Shown: positions 52,693-62,009 of the stretch, piece by piece
Layout of the letters: every line of letters starts with the position of its first letter
Numbering within the stretch: position 1 is the stretch's first letter
NCBI RefSeq assembly: GCF_001729965.1
Contig: NZ_JRWK01000002.1
Span: 1 to 64,000 of the forward strand
Reading direction: 5' to 3'
Source of the DNA: Methanosphaera sp. WGK6
Lineage (GTDB): Archaea; Methanobacteriota; Methanobacteria; Methanobacteriales; Methanobacteriaceae
Length of the DNA stretch: 64,000 nt
Notes under the pieces: model-generated
The model's database searches: none
What the model saw: only the letters and a program-made list of their open reading frames with translations
What the model was told of the DNA's origin: nothing
Position numbers and translations under genes: made by a program

Positions 52693-53561
52693 AAAGTATC
52701 CTCTCTTAATTTTATTCCAATGGCCTTCGCAGTGTCTATAGCTTTATTTTTCTTTGTAGTTTCTTTAATATCTGCTAATAGTTCACCTTTTGGACTTAAT
52801 AATTTACATTGGATGGTGATATTATTTCCATTAACTTTCGAAATTATACCTACTGGCCATTGACATCCTACACCTATAGTTTCAAGAATTGTTTTTTCAG
52901 CTAAAGCTTCTGTTCGTGAATCCTCATGATTTAATTTTGCAATAACATCATTATACTCTGAGTCTTTATGAGTCATAATAGCTAAAGCTCCTTGACCTGC
53001 AGGGGGTACAATATATGTTTCATCAAAAATTTCTTTCACATGGTCTTGTAATCCTAATCTATTAATTCCTGCTAGAGCCATTATTGTAGCATCATATTCT
53101 CCTTCTTCTACTTTACGAATACGTGTATCTACATTACCTCTCATAGGTTTTGTTTGGATTTTTTTTCCATGGTATTTACAGAAAGCTTCTCTTCTAACAC
53201 TACTTGTACCTATTGTTGCATTTTCAGGTAATTCATCCCAACTATAATTAGAAATTAGAACTTCATTAATAGCTTCTCTTTTTGGAATTGCAGTTATAAT
53301 GAGTTGGTCATTTAATTCACTAGGTAAATCTTTAAAACTATGTACTGAGAAATCTATTTCACCACTAATAAGTGCTTCATCTAATTCTTTTGTGAAAATA
53401 CCTTTAGCATCAATATTATATAATTGTGAATCCTTAATTTTGTCGCCTGTTGTTTTAATGATTTTGGTTTCTATTTTTTTACCAGTAATTTCTTCCAGTG
53501 CATTTACCACAGTCTGAGTTTGTGTTGTGGCAAGTTTACTTCCTCGAGTACCAACTATCAC
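52689..53561 (-). CDS. hemC: hydroxymethylbilane synthase (porphobilinogen deaminase)
   Basis: 290 residues. Conserved segments are VGTRGSKLATTQTQ at the N-terminus, KTTGDKIKDSQL, HSFKDLPSEL and TSSVRREAF. The dipyrromethane-cofactor Cys lies in GVGCQWPVG near residue 235. It assembles four porphobilinogens into hydroxymethylbilane. In this organism the pathway would feed F430 and corrinoids. The start follows AATAGGGGGAATG-type sequence upstream (GGGGG ribosome binding site). Confidence 0.94.
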   Translation of the reverse strand: MIVGTRGSKLATTQTQTVVNALEEITGKKIETKIIKTTGDKIKDSQLYNIDAKGIFTKELDEALISGEIDFSVHSFKDLPSELNDQLIITAIPKREAINEVLISNYSWDELPENATIGTSSVRREAFCKYHGKKIQTKPMRGNVDTRIRKVEEGEYDATIMALAGINRLGLQDHVKEIFDETYIVPPAGQGALAIMTHKDSEYNDVIAKLNHEDSRTEALAEKTILETIGVGCQWPVGIISKVNGNNITIQCKLLSPKGELLADIKETTKKNKAIDTAKAIGIKLREDTL

Positions 53562-53809
53562 TAAACATTCCCCCTATAGCTAATAATTTTTGTATCATAA
53601 TTATTTTAATTATGTTATGAGAATAAATTTATATTCATTATTGTAAATGTAGTAAATTATTTTTTTACTCTTTATATCTATATATTCATTATATTTAATA
53701 AAGTTTTTAGCTTCTTTTTTTTATCATAGTGCATAGTTTTATTTTAAATATTTTTCAAATATTTATAGAATGTTTATTTATTTTAAATAGTTTTTTATTA
53801 ATTTATTGT

Positions 53810-54511
53810 TTATTTCATTTTTTTATTATATTCACTTCTATAAATAATTTGAACAAGATCATAATCTAATTTAAGGGAATATGCTATAGCTTCTTCTAAT
53901 TCTTCAAAATAATAACATGGCTTCTTGATATTATTATATAAATTATAACCAACACATCCTGTAAAAATGATACATGGTTCATCTAATGTTTTAATATATT
54001 TTAATAATTTATTTTCATTAATTTCCTCACAAGTTATACCATAATCACCACCGATAATTAGAATATAATTTGAGGAGTATTTTTTAATATTTGAAATGCA
54101 TTTTTTTATAGATGTAGTGTTAAGTCCTGGATTAATATCCTCTAAAATAATTTTATTTTCAACAAACTTACATGATCCTCTGCCGGGTAGTGTTTTATTT
54201 TTATTTAAGTTTAATATAATTTCATTTAAAGGTATATTTAGAATTAAACCTGTCGCTATTGCAAAAAGAATGTTATGTACATAAAAATCAGTTAATGCAA
54301 AACAGGTTAATGTAATATCATTATTACAATGATGGAAATTAATTTCAGTATTTTTTATATCATAATTGATATAATTTGTATAAATATCTGATTTATTATC
54401 ATTTAAACTAATAGTAGTTATTTCATTTTGTGTTATATCGGAATAATACATATCAAATGAAGTTTTATCACAAATCACATACTTTGAATTAAACACTGAT
54501 TTTTTTTGCAA
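53810..54511 (-). CDS. cfbE: coenzyme F430 synthetase CfbE, C-terminal fragment
   Basis: The C-terminal two-thirds of a Mur-ligase-like protein in a different frame from its N-terminal part. It reads KKSVFNSKYVICDKTSFD, then NKTLPGRGSCKFVENKIILEDINPG (a Mur-ligase C-domain-like Arg-rich turn) and ILIIGGDYGITCEEI. It directly continues the sequence of the 54489-55154 frame. The formal start is a TTG without a ribosome binding site, so independent translation is unlikely. Joining needs one A fewer in the run of eight A residues at 54500-54507. Confidence 0.75.
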   Translation of the reverse strand: MQKKSVFNSKYVICDKTSFDMYYSDITQNEITTISLNDNKSDIYTNYINYDIKNTEINFHHCNNDITLTCFALTDFYVHNILFAIATGLILNIPLNEIILNLNKNKTLPGRGSCKFVENKIILEDINPGLNTTSIKKCISNIKKYSSNYILIIGGDYGITCEEINENKLLKYIKTLDEPCIIFTGCVGYNLYNNIKKPCYYFEELEEAIAYSLKLDYDLVQIIYRSEYNKKMK

Positions 54512-55154
54512 TACTTGCTGTTTGAGTATTATGTGCTATTGGATAATTTTCAAGAATATTTGTTAAAATACCTATGTCTGTATTTGAAGTAACACCTAAT
54601 GAAACTTCAAATATACAATAATCAATTTTATTTAATAAATTATACTCCTTTGCTTTATTAAGTGCAGTTATAATACTAGCGGGTGTAATGCTCAAAGAAT
54701 CATCTAGAATAATACTTTCTTTGGGACTACTATATATTAAATTATGACTATTAAGAACAAGTATGTTTTTATTTCTTAAAACTTGTTTTATTAAATTTGT
54801 GGTAGTTGTTTTTCCTTTAACTCCTGTAACTTCAATTATTTTGGAATTCCAACCATATTTCATTTTATGCTTATTAAGTAAGTATCCAGTAAATTCATGA
54901 TGTGTGTAATCACTATCAAATAATGAATTCATATGGATTGGGCTAATAATTGTAAACTCGGTTTGTTTATTATAAATATCTTGTTCTGATAAAAAAGTAA
55001 CATGGTATTTTGATTCTAAATCTTTTTTTTCGTTATTATTAAGTTTATTATATGTATCATAGAAAAATAAGTTATTTTTAGTATATTTAGAATATTCTTT
55101 TAAAAGTATGAGACCACCATGATTTGCATCACTAATTAAAATATTTTGTTTCAT
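54489..55154 (-). CDS. cfbE: coenzyme F430 synthetase CfbE, N-terminal fragment
   Basis: The N-terminal part of a MurF-like ATP-dependent ligase. ISDANHGGLILLKEY at the start and the P-loop VTGVKGKTTTTNLIK near residue 115, with SITPASIITALNKA after it, fit the archaeal CfbE family, which closes the last rings of F430, the nickel cofactor of methyl-coenzyme M reductase. The frame ends prematurely at ASIAKKISV-stop, just after a run of eight A. The ribosome binding site AGGTGTTTAATC precedes the ATG. It is third in IMPase-nadK-cfbE (34-nt gap after nadK). The alternative, a pseudomurein Mur ligase, is less likely given the N-terminus. Confidence 0.75.
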   Translation of the reverse strand: MKQNILISDANHGGLILLKEYSKYTKNNLFFYDTYNKLNNNEKKDLESKYHVTFLSEQDIYNKQTEFTIISPIHMNSLFDSDYTHHEFTGYLLNKHKMKYGWNSKIIEVTGVKGKTTTTNLIKQVLRNKNILVLNSHNLIYSSPKESIILDDSLSITPASIITALNKAKEYNLLNKIDYCIFEVSLGVTSNTDIGILTNILENYPIAHNTQTASIAKKISV

Positions 55155-55188
55155 GATTAAACACCTAAAAAAGAAAAAAGGATTTTTT

Positions 55189-56016
55189 TTATCCTACGAT
55201 TAATTTATTGTTAACGGCATTATAGAAATTATTTTTAAATCTCACAAAATATGCTGCATTTTCTGATTTTTTAACAGTTATTTCATCTAAAAAATCAAAT
55301 TCTTTGTTTAACATACCATCAAGAACTGCAACACCTTGTTTGTTTTCTTTCATAAATTTCACGGTTATAGTACTATTAGCAGGAACTATTTTTGGTCTAG
55401 TATTGAGTTTAAATGGGCATATGGGTATAATAATAGCTGCATCAACACGTGGATCAACAATTGGACCACCTGCTGACATAGCATAAGCTGTAGATCCACT
55501 AGGTGTTGAGATTATTAAGCCATCTGCACGAACTTCATCAACAAGTTCTTCATCAACTGAAATACGTAAATCTAACATTTTCGCTGGTTGACTAGTCATT
55601 ATAACTAATTCATTTAAAACGGTGATTTGTTCATTATCAAAGAAAACATCTAATTGTAGGCGTTCTTCAATAAAGAAATCATAGTTTAGTAACTGGTCAA
55701 GACATTCAAAAATATCTTCTGGATCCACTTCAGTTAAAAAACCTACTGTACCCATATTGATGCTAAGTAGAGGTATCTTTTTTGGGGAAAGGATATGTTG
55801 TGCATGTAGTACAGTTCCATCTCCACCAACACATAATACGATATCTGAAGTCATATTATCAATAGAAACTTCATATTCTGAAAATTCATTAAGTTCTTTA
55901 ACTAACATTGAATCAATTTCAATTTCAATATTATTTTCTAATAAATATTTGACAATACTTCTATCAAGTTCTACTGCCTCTTTTTTATCTGTACGTGAGA
56001 CAATTCCTATTTTCAT
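55189..56016 (-). CDS. nadK: NAD kinase
   Basis: 275 residues. The nucleotide-binding GGDGTVLHA is near residue 64, followed by NMGTVGFLTEVDPED and the family signature DGLIISTPSGSTAYAMSAGGPIVDP. It phosphorylates NAD to NADP. The gene lies 11 nt after the IMPase/FBPase gene; in some archaea the two activities are even fused, which supports this pairing. Confidence 0.94.
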   Translation of the reverse strand: MKIGIVSRTDKKEAVELDRSIVKYLLENNIEIEIDSMLVKELNEFSEYEVSIDNMTSDIVLCVGGDGTVLHAQHILSPKKIPLLSINMGTVGFLTEVDPEDIFECLDQLLNYDFFIEERLQLDVFFDNEQITVLNELVIMTSQPAKMLDLRISVDEELVDEVRADGLIISTPSGSTAYAMSAGGPIVDPRVDAAIIIPICPFKLNTRPKIVPANSTITVKFMKENKQGVAVLDGMLNKEFDFLDEITVKKSENAAYFVRFKNNFYNAVNNKLIVG

Positions 56017-56027
56017 TTTATCACAAC

Positions 56028-56861
56028 TTAATTTAATAATTTTATTAGATCTTCATGTATTTCTGGATTTGCTGCAGCTATAATTGATGTTGTTTCCATT
56101 AAATCAAGTTGGCTTTCTAATAGATTAGCATTAACATCAGTTACAATACCTTCATTTTCTTTAATAATTAATTGTGCTGCTGCAATATCAAATACTCTAA
56201 CAGCACCAATATCTAAAAATACATCATAAGTTCCATCAGCAACATAACACATTTCGATTGCAATAGCACCCATTAGACGCATACGTCTAACAGAAGTGCA
56301 TAATTTATCTAATTCACCTTCTTTTGCTCTGTAAACATAAGTACTCACTGTTGCTTCGGATACTTTAGGTATTGATGATATTGTCATTGCTTCACCATTT
56401 TTTGTAGAACCTTTGCCTTTAATTGAAATATATTCATCACCTGTTGGGAAATTTTTAATAAAACCAATTTCAACATCACCTAAAGTCACATGTTCTAGTT
56501 CTGTTTCATCGCTGATTTTAGCTATTGCTATTGATATTCCATAACAAGGAATATTTTTCAGAGCATTACTAGTACCATCAAGTGGATCCATAATTAGTAC
56601 AGCTTCTGCTTTATTGTCACCAATTTTTATAGTTCCTATTTCTTCACTTATCAAAATTAGTGATTTTTCACAGTTTTCAATAACAGATATAGCAGCATCT
56701 TCAGCATATTCATCTATTTTATGGGTGGGAGTTCCATCTGCTCCTATTTTGGTTACATTATTTAATTCAGGATCATTTCTTGCTTTATTTATTGCTTTTT
56801 CCACTTCTTTTGAGATTTCCTGTGATAAATCTAACCAAAAATTTATCTCATTATCATTCAT
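56028..56861 (-). CDS. inositol monophosphatase/fructose-1,6-bisphosphatase
   Basis: 277 residues of the archaeal dual-activity IMPase/FBPase family. Metal ligands are in LILISEEIG (Glu), IMDPLDGTSNA (the two Asp of the DPxDGT signature) and RVFDIAAAQLIIKENEG (the third Asp). It can act on fructose bisphosphate in gluconeogenesis, on inositol phosphate, or on NADP; the adjacency to nadK makes the last also possible. It is the first gene of the operon. Confidence 0.9.
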   Translation of the reverse strand: MNDNEINFWLDLSQEISKEVEKAINKARNDPELNNVTKIGADGTPTHKIDEYAEDAAISVIENCEKSLILISEEIGTIKIGDNKAEAVLIMDPLDGTSNALKNIPCYGISIAIAKISDETELEHVTLGDVEIGFIKNFPTGDEYISIKGKGSTKNGEAMTISSIPKVSEATVSTYVYRAKEGELDKLCTSVRRMRLMGAIAIEMCYVADGTYDVFLDIGAVRVFDIAAAQLIIKENEGIVTDVNANLLESQLDLMETTSIIAAANPEIHEDLIKLLN

Positions 56862-56971
56862 AATTACACTTCATTTTCTTAATTCTCAATGTTTAATTAT
56901 ATAGTTAATATTATTAGCTTATTTTTATTGTTAAGAATTAAATTATTTTTATAAAATGGGGGAGGGAAAGG

Positions 56972-59437
56972 TTAAGAGTTTCTTAACGCATCTAAATTAA
57001 TGTCTAATATTTCAGATTCGGGTAATTTTAAGCCAAGAGCTTCATATAATACATCATCAACTGTTTTCATAGGTTTAAATGTAATTTCATTTTTTACTTC
57101 TTCTGGAACATCATCTAGATTTTTCATATTCTTTTCTGGAAGTAATATTGTTTTAATTCCTGATCGATGGGCTGCAATTACTTTTTCTTTTATTCCACCT
57201 ACGGGCAGTACTTTACCTTGAAGTGATATTTCACCAGTCATAGCAATAGTTGAATCCACAGGTATGTTTGTTATTAAAGAGGCCATTGTAGTTACTAATG
57301 TTACTCCAGCAGATGGTCCATCTTTTGGAATAGCACCTTCGGGGAAGTGAATATGTATGTCTTTATTTTCAAAGTCAGTATCCTTAAGTAACGGACCAAA
57401 TCTTGATTTTATTAAACTTTGAGCAATTTGTGCAGATTCTTTCATAACATCTCCTAGTTGTCCTGTAAGTTGTAATTTTTCTTCACCAGGTAACATGATT
57501 GCTTCTACATATAATATATCTCCTCCAATAGGAGTCCATGCTAGTCCAGTAACAACACCAGCAGGATTTTTCTCAGGAACCATATCATAGTGGGTGGTTT
57601 CATGTCCTAAAATATCATAAAGCATATCTTCTGTTACAACATAGGGTCTTTTAATATCATCCACTACTATTTTTTCTGTTGTTTTACGTGCTATAGCAGC
57701 AATTTGTCTTTTAAGACCTCTTACTCCAGCTTCTCTAGTATATTTTTCAATGATTGTATTTATTGCATCATCTGTTATTTCAAGGTCATCTGTTGTAAGT
57801 CCATGTTCTTCTAAAACTTCTCCTATTAGATGTTCTTTAGCAATGTGTTGTTTTTCAAGGTTAGTGTAGCTGTCTAATTCAATGATTTCTAATCTATCTC
57901 TTAATGGTCCTGGTATATCGTGTAAAGAGTTAGCAGTTCCAATAAAGAAAACATCTGATAAATCATAAGGTACTTCTAAGTAATGATCTGAAAATGTGCT
58001 ATTTTGTTCAGGATCTAAAACTTCAAGAAGTGCACTAGTTGGATTGCCATTAATGGATGCTGTTGTTTTATCAATTTCATCTAATACAAATACTGGATTT
58101 GTTTTACCTGCTTTTTTCATTCCAGTTATAATTCGACCGGGTAGTGCTCCTAGGTATGTTCTACGATGTCCTCTTATTTCAGATTCGTCTTTGACTCCTC
58201 CTAAACTTGCTCTGATATATGGTCTATCTAGTGCTGTAGCAATACTTCTTCCAAGACTTGTTTTTCCAGTTCCTGGTGGACCTACAAATAAAAGGATTGA
58301 GCCTTGTTTTTCATTTTTCATTTTAAGTACTGTTAAATGTTGAATTATTCTTTCTTTTACTTTTTTAAGTCCATAATGATCTAAATCTAGTTGTTCTTTA
58401 GCTTTTATTATGTCTATATCTTGTTTATCTTCTTTATGCCATGGTAATTGGAGTATTGTGTCCAGGTAGTTTCGAATAATGTTTTCTTCGGAGTTATTTT
58501 GTCCTTGTCTTTCAAGTTTATTAACTTCTTCTAGTGCGACTTTTTCTACTTCTTCAGGTAGATTTGCTTCTTTGATTCGTTCTCTGTATGTTTTTTTGGA
58601 TTCATTGTTTTCTGTCATGTTCAGTTCTTCTTGAATCATTTTCATTTGTTCTCGAAGAAGAGTTTGTTTGTGTGATTCACTCATATTTTTATTGAGTTTT
58701 TTGGCTATTTCCATTTGTATAATCATTGCTTCTTTTTGTTCTAATAATAGTTGTGTTACTTGTAATGCTCTTAGTTTTGATGAGTTTAACTCAAGTAATT
58801 CTTGTTTTCTTTTAATGGGTACTCGAAGGTATGGGAATACTTCTGCAATTTTTTCTTGGAGGTCTGTTTTTTCAATTATTGGTTGAGAATATACTTCTGA
58901 GTTAGGAATTAAATTGGATATAGTTTGAATAGCTTCATTAATTTCTTTATTTATTTTTTCAGATTCTTCTGGTGTTATGTTATTTTCTTCATGAATAATT
59001 TCATATTGTGCATTGTAGAAACCATCAGTTTCTATGACTTTATTAACAGTTATTTTATCTTTTACTTTTAATTCAAGCATGTATTGTTCTGGTTCTTCAT
59101 CTAAACTTTTGACTTCTAATATAACACCAATGTCATAGAATTCTACTTCATTTCCTTCATCTTTTGCAGGAATTTTTTTTGGTGTTAATATAATTCCTTG
59201 ATTTTCTTCATTCACATTTTTTAGCATATTTTCAGTATGAAATTTATCTAAGGGAATAGTAATGTCTGTGTGGGGTAGGAGGATTGTGTTAGGTATTAAT
59301 AATATGGGTAATTCATTTTTATTTTCTTTAACATCTAATGTATTTTCCATGTTTGCTGTTATATCGGATATTATTAAACCTTTTTCTCTTAAGTTTTGTG
59401 TGAATGATAGTGTTTTGTTATCATTTTCAGATGTCAT
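56972..59437 (-). CDS. lon: ATP-dependent protease LonA (bacterial type)
   Basis: 821 residues. An N-terminal LAN substrate-binding domain (ELPILLIPNTILLPHTDITIPL, from residue 42) is followed by a coiled helical part to about 340, then AAA+ with Walker A GPPGTGKTS (386-394) and Walker B PVFVLDEID. The protease domain has the Ser-Lys dyad S709 (PKDGPSAGV) and K752 (GGIKEKV). There is no transmembrane insertion, so this is soluble LonA, not the membrane LonB of most archaea. It lies 45 nt behind an ArsR-type regulator gene and is probably cotranscribed with it. Confidence 0.94.
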   Translation of the reverse strand: MTSENDNKTLSFTQNLREKGLIISDITANMENTLDVKENKNELPILLIPNTILLPHTDITIPLDKFHTENMLKNVNEENQGIILTPKKIPAKDEGNEVEFYDIGVILEVKSLDEEPEQYMLELKVKDKITVNKVIETDGFYNAQYEIIHEENNITPEESEKINKEINEAIQTISNLIPNSEVYSQPIIEKTDLQEKIAEVFPYLRVPIKRKQELLELNSSKLRALQVTQLLLEQKEAMIIQMEIAKKLNKNMSESHKQTLLREQMKMIQEELNMTENNESKKTYRERIKEANLPEEVEKVALEEVNKLERQGQNNSEENIIRNYLDTILQLPWHKEDKQDIDIIKAKEQLDLDHYGLKKVKERIIQHLTVLKMKNEKQGSILLFVGPPGTGKTSLGRSIATALDRPYIRASLGGVKDESEIRGHRRTYLGALPGRIITGMKKAGKTNPVFVLDEIDKTTASINGNPTSALLEVLDPEQNSTFSDHYLEVPYDLSDVFFIGTANSLHDIPGPLRDRLEIIELDSYTNLEKQHIAKEHLIGEVLEEHGLTTDDLEITDDAINTIIEKYTREAGVRGLKRQIAAIARKTTEKIVVDDIKRPYVVTEDMLYDILGHETTHYDMVPEKNPAGVVTGLAWTPIGGDILYVEAIMLPGEEKLQLTGQLGDVMKESAQIAQSLIKSRFGPLLKDTDFENKDIHIHFPEGAIPKDGPSAGVTLVTTMASLITNIPVDSTIAMTGEISLQGKVLPVGGIKEKVIAAHRSGIKTILLPEKNMKNLDDVPEEVKNEITFKPMKTVDDVLYEALGLKLPESEILDINLDALRNS

Positions 59438-59482
59438 GTTTTATACTCCTTATTTTATGTGATGTGATTTTAATTAATTTGA

Positions 59483-59791
59483 TTATTTTAATATGTTATG
59501 GAATAATGTATCAATACATTTTTTTCTTTTTTTAATTGTTCTTGTATTGATTTTATAATAGATATTATTGCCTTTTTTATCACATTTAACAATTTTTTCT
59601 TTTTTTAATAATTTTAAATGTTGTGAAGCAGCAGGTTGAGTTATGTTTATTTTTTCTGCAATTTCATTTACTGTTACTTCTTGGTTATTTTTGGCAAGTA
59701 TTTGTATTATCTTTAAACGATTTTGATTACTAAGAAGTTTGAATGTTTTTTCTATTTCTTCATCAGTTTTCTGTTCATCTATTTTTTCCAT
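59483..59791 (-). CDS. ArsR-family winged-helix transcription regulator
   Basis: 102 residues with a typical ArsR winged helix: FKLLSNQNRLKIIQILAKNN, then VNEIAEKINITQPAASQHLKLLKKEKIVK, where the recognition helix is ITQPAASQHLKLL. There is no cluster of metal-binding Cys or His in helix 3, so it is not an obvious metal sensor. The ATG has no ribosome binding site, and a perfect 28-bp palindrome containing a TATA box begins 5 nt upstream. This suggests a leaderless, self-repressed transcript that continues into lon. Confidence 0.88.
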   Translation of the reverse strand: MEKIDEQKTDEEIEKTFKLLSNQNRLKIIQILAKNNQEVTVNEIAEKINITQPAASQHLKLLKKEKIVKCDKKGNNIYYKINTRTIKKRKKCIDTLFHNILK

Positions 59792-59796
59792 AACTT

Positions 59797-59824
59797 AAGT
59801 ATATAAGAATATTCTTATATACTT
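59797..59824 (-). promoter_or_regulatory. perfect 28-bp palindrome overlapping the arsR-lon promoter
   Basis: AAGTATATAAGAAT (59797-59810) is followed at once by its exact reverse complement (59811-59824). The outer TATATAAG fits a box A. On the minus strand the distal half would place the transcription start at or next to the arsR ATG. This is the likely operator of the ArsR protein. Confidence 0.75.
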
Positions 59825-59932
59825 TTTTAATTTTTTTATAACTAAATGTTACTAAAGTAAAATAACCCATATTTTATTTAAAAGATTATTTAAAAATATA
59901 ATAACATTAAATTTCATGGGAGAATTAATATA

Positions 59933-60388
59933 ATGAAAATATCTTTAACTAAAGGAAAAGCTGAAGGACCTACAAAATTAAATGCTTTTGATAATGCATT
60001 ACTTGATGCTGATATAGGTAATGTTAACTTAATTCCTGTTTCAAGTATGTTACCACCTAATACTGAAATAATACCAATGCCTGAATTAAAACCAGGGGAG
60101 ATGACAAATTGTGTATTATCTAGACAATATTCTGATAATCAGGGGGATGAAATAGCTGCAGTAATAGCTTATGCTCAAGCAGAAGAAATGGGTTGTGTAA
60201 TAGAAACATCTGGGATAAATAAATCAGTTAAGGATTTAGAAGAAGAAGCAAAATTCATGGCAGAATATATGATTGAAAAAAGAGGACTAGAAATTTTGGA
60301 TTATAAAGCAGTAATTCAAACACATACTGTTGTAGATAAGGCCTGTGTTGTAGCTGCATTAATTTATCATGATCCTATAAGACATTAA
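59933..60388 (+). CDS. pdaD: pyruvoyl-dependent arginine decarboxylase
   Basis: 151 residues of the archaeal PdaD type. The self-cleavage site is in NLIPVSSMLPP (S37/S38), where Ser38 would become the pyruvoyl group. GEMTNCVLSRQYSDNQGDEIAAVIAYA is the conserved core. It makes agmatine from arginine, the first step in archaeal polyamine synthesis and in lysidine-like tRNA and aIF5A modification. It is divergent from arsR across 141 nt, preceded by ATGGGAGAATTAAT. Confidence 0.93.
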   Translation: MKISLTKGKAEGPTKLNAFDNALLDADIGNVNLIPVSSMLPPNTEIIPMPELKPGEMTNCVLSRQYSDNQGDEIAAVIAYAQAEEMGCVIETSGINKSVKDLEEEAKFMAEYMIEKRGLEILDYKAVIQTHTVVDKACVVAALIYHDPIRH

Positions 60389-60420
60389 TATTTGTTTTAA
60401 AAAAATAAGATGAGAAATAT

Positions 60421-61524
60421 TTATTTATTAAGTATTTCTTTTAATATTTCAATAAATTTTTCATTTTTAGGATGAGTTTCAATACTAATTCTGATATAGT
60501 ATTCATCAAGACCGTAGAAACTGGTACAATCTCTTACGATAACTCCTTTTTCCATAAGTTTTGTAGCTAATTCTTTTGCAGTAAATCCAGTTTTTCTAAT
60601 ATCAATTAATAAATAATTGGATTTTGATTTATAGATGTGTAAATTTTCTATAGCATTTACACTTTCGTATAAATATTCTCTCTCAGCAATACCTTTGGTT
60701 GTAGATTCTTCAATGTATTGTTTATCATCAAGTGTTGCAATAACTGCTTTTTGAGAAGGAACAGTTACACTAAATACTGGTTTTATTCTAGATATTTTTT
60801 CAAGTAAATCTGGATTAGATAATCCATAGCCTACTCTAAGACCTGCAAGTCCCATTACTTTTGAAAATGTTCTTATAATAAGTACATTATCATATTTATC
60901 TAATAAATTCACATTATTAACTTCTGCAAATTCCCAGTATGCTTCATCAATAACAACAAGAGCATCTGTTGCTTCAATGATTTTGATTAAATCGTCTTGG
61001 GGTATTAATCCACCAGTAGGGTTGTTTGGTGTACAAAGAAATATTACTTTTGTTTTATCAGTTATATTATTAAGTACGGAATCAACATCTAATTTATTTT
61101 CTTTAACATTCCATTTTGCATATACTGCTTTTGCTTGGTATTGTTTGAATGTAAATGAATAGTACATGTATGTTGGTGGATGTACAATAAATTCATCTCC
61201 GGGATCAATTAATGTTTTAGCTATAATATCTAAAAGTTCATCAGCCCCATCCCCCGTAACAAGTACTTGGTCTTTTCTAACACCAGCATAGTCTGCAATT
61301 TTTTCTTTAAGATATTCATGATTTGATTCAGGATATCTGTTCATTTCACTTATTGCATTTGTTATTGCATCTTTAACTCCTGGAGCACAACCCCATGGAT
61401 TTTCGTTTGATCCAAGTTTTATGATTTCTTCTTCAGGCACTCCAAATTCTTCAGAAATTTCTTTTTTAGATCTACCTGGGATGTATGTGTCAAATTCATC
61501 GATTATTGCTCTTGTTTTAACCAT
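60421..61524 (-). CDS. hisC: histidinol-phosphate aminotransferase
   Basis: 367 residues, a class I/II PLP aminotransferase of the HisC group. LGSNENPWG near the N-terminus, TGDGADELLDII, FLCTPNNPTGGLI and the PLP-lysine motif RTFSKVMGLAGLRVGY are visible, with a C-terminal RDCTSFYGLDEYYIRISI. It converts imidazole-acetol phosphate to histidinol phosphate. The gene lies 20 nt after the gamma-CA-like gene on the same strand. Confidence 0.92.
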   Translation of the reverse strand: MVKTRAIIDEFDTYIPGRSKKEISEEFGVPEEEIIKLGSNENPWGCAPGVKDAITNAISEMNRYPESNHEYLKEKIADYAGVRKDQVLVTGDGADELLDIIAKTLIDPGDEFIVHPPTYMYYSFTFKQYQAKAVYAKWNVKENKLDVDSVLNNITDKTKVIFLCTPNNPTGGLIPQDDLIKIIEATDALVVIDEAYWEFAEVNNVNLLDKYDNVLIIRTFSKVMGLAGLRVGYGLSNPDLLEKISRIKPVFSVTVPSQKAVIATLDDKQYIEESTTKGIAEREYLYESVNAIENLHIYKSKSNYLLIDIRKTGFTAKELATKLMEKGVIVRDCTSFYGLDEYYIRISIETHPKNEKFIEILKEILNK

Positions 61525-61544
61525 ATAATCACTTAATATTCTTA

Positions 61545-62009
61545 TTATTCATTAAATGCAAGATTTACATATTCTTCAGCATTTTCTAAGTTTCCTTTAA
61601 TTTCTTCTTCAGTTAATTGTCTTACTGCTTTTGCTGGTGAACCTATGATTAATGATCCTTCAGGGAATGTTTTGTTTTCAGTTACAAGTGCTCCTGCTCC
61701 AACAAGACAATTTTTTGTAATGTGTGCCCCATTTAGAATTATAGCACCCATTCCTATGAGTGCATTGTCATCAATGGTACATCCATGTATGATGGAACCA
61801 TGTCCTATGGATACATTTTTACCAATTTTTACAGGATGGTCTTTACTAACATGCACTACACAATTATCTTGGACATTTGAATTTTCATCAATGTCTATTG
61901 GTTCTAAATCTCCTCTAATAACTGCATTGTACCAAATGGATACATTATTTTTTAAAGTCACATCTCCTACTAGTTTTGCGCCTTCATATATTTTAGTTTT
62001 TTCAGTCAT
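61545..62009 (-). CDS. gamma-carbonic-anhydrase-like hexapeptide-repeat protein
   Basis: 154 residues folding as a left-handed beta helix. Hexapeptide turns run through VKIGKNVSIGHGSIIHGCTIDDNALIGMGAIILNGAHI, with the three metal-site His positions partly visible (HVSKDHPV, GHGSIIHG). The family includes gamma-class carbonic anhydrase and acyltransferase-like proteins; enzyme activity cannot be claimed. The frame opens at GTG 62018, but the ATG at 62009 behind AGTGATATTT is preferred. It probably forms an operon with hisC. Confidence 0.8.
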   Translation of the reverse strand: MTEKTKIYEGAKLVGDVTLKNNVSIWYNAVIRGDLEPIDIDENSNVQDNCVVHVSKDHPVKIGKNVSIGHGSIIHGCTIDDNALIGMGAIILNGAHITKNCLVGAGALVTENKTFPEGSLIIGSPAKAVRQLTEEEIKGNLENAEEYVNLAFNE

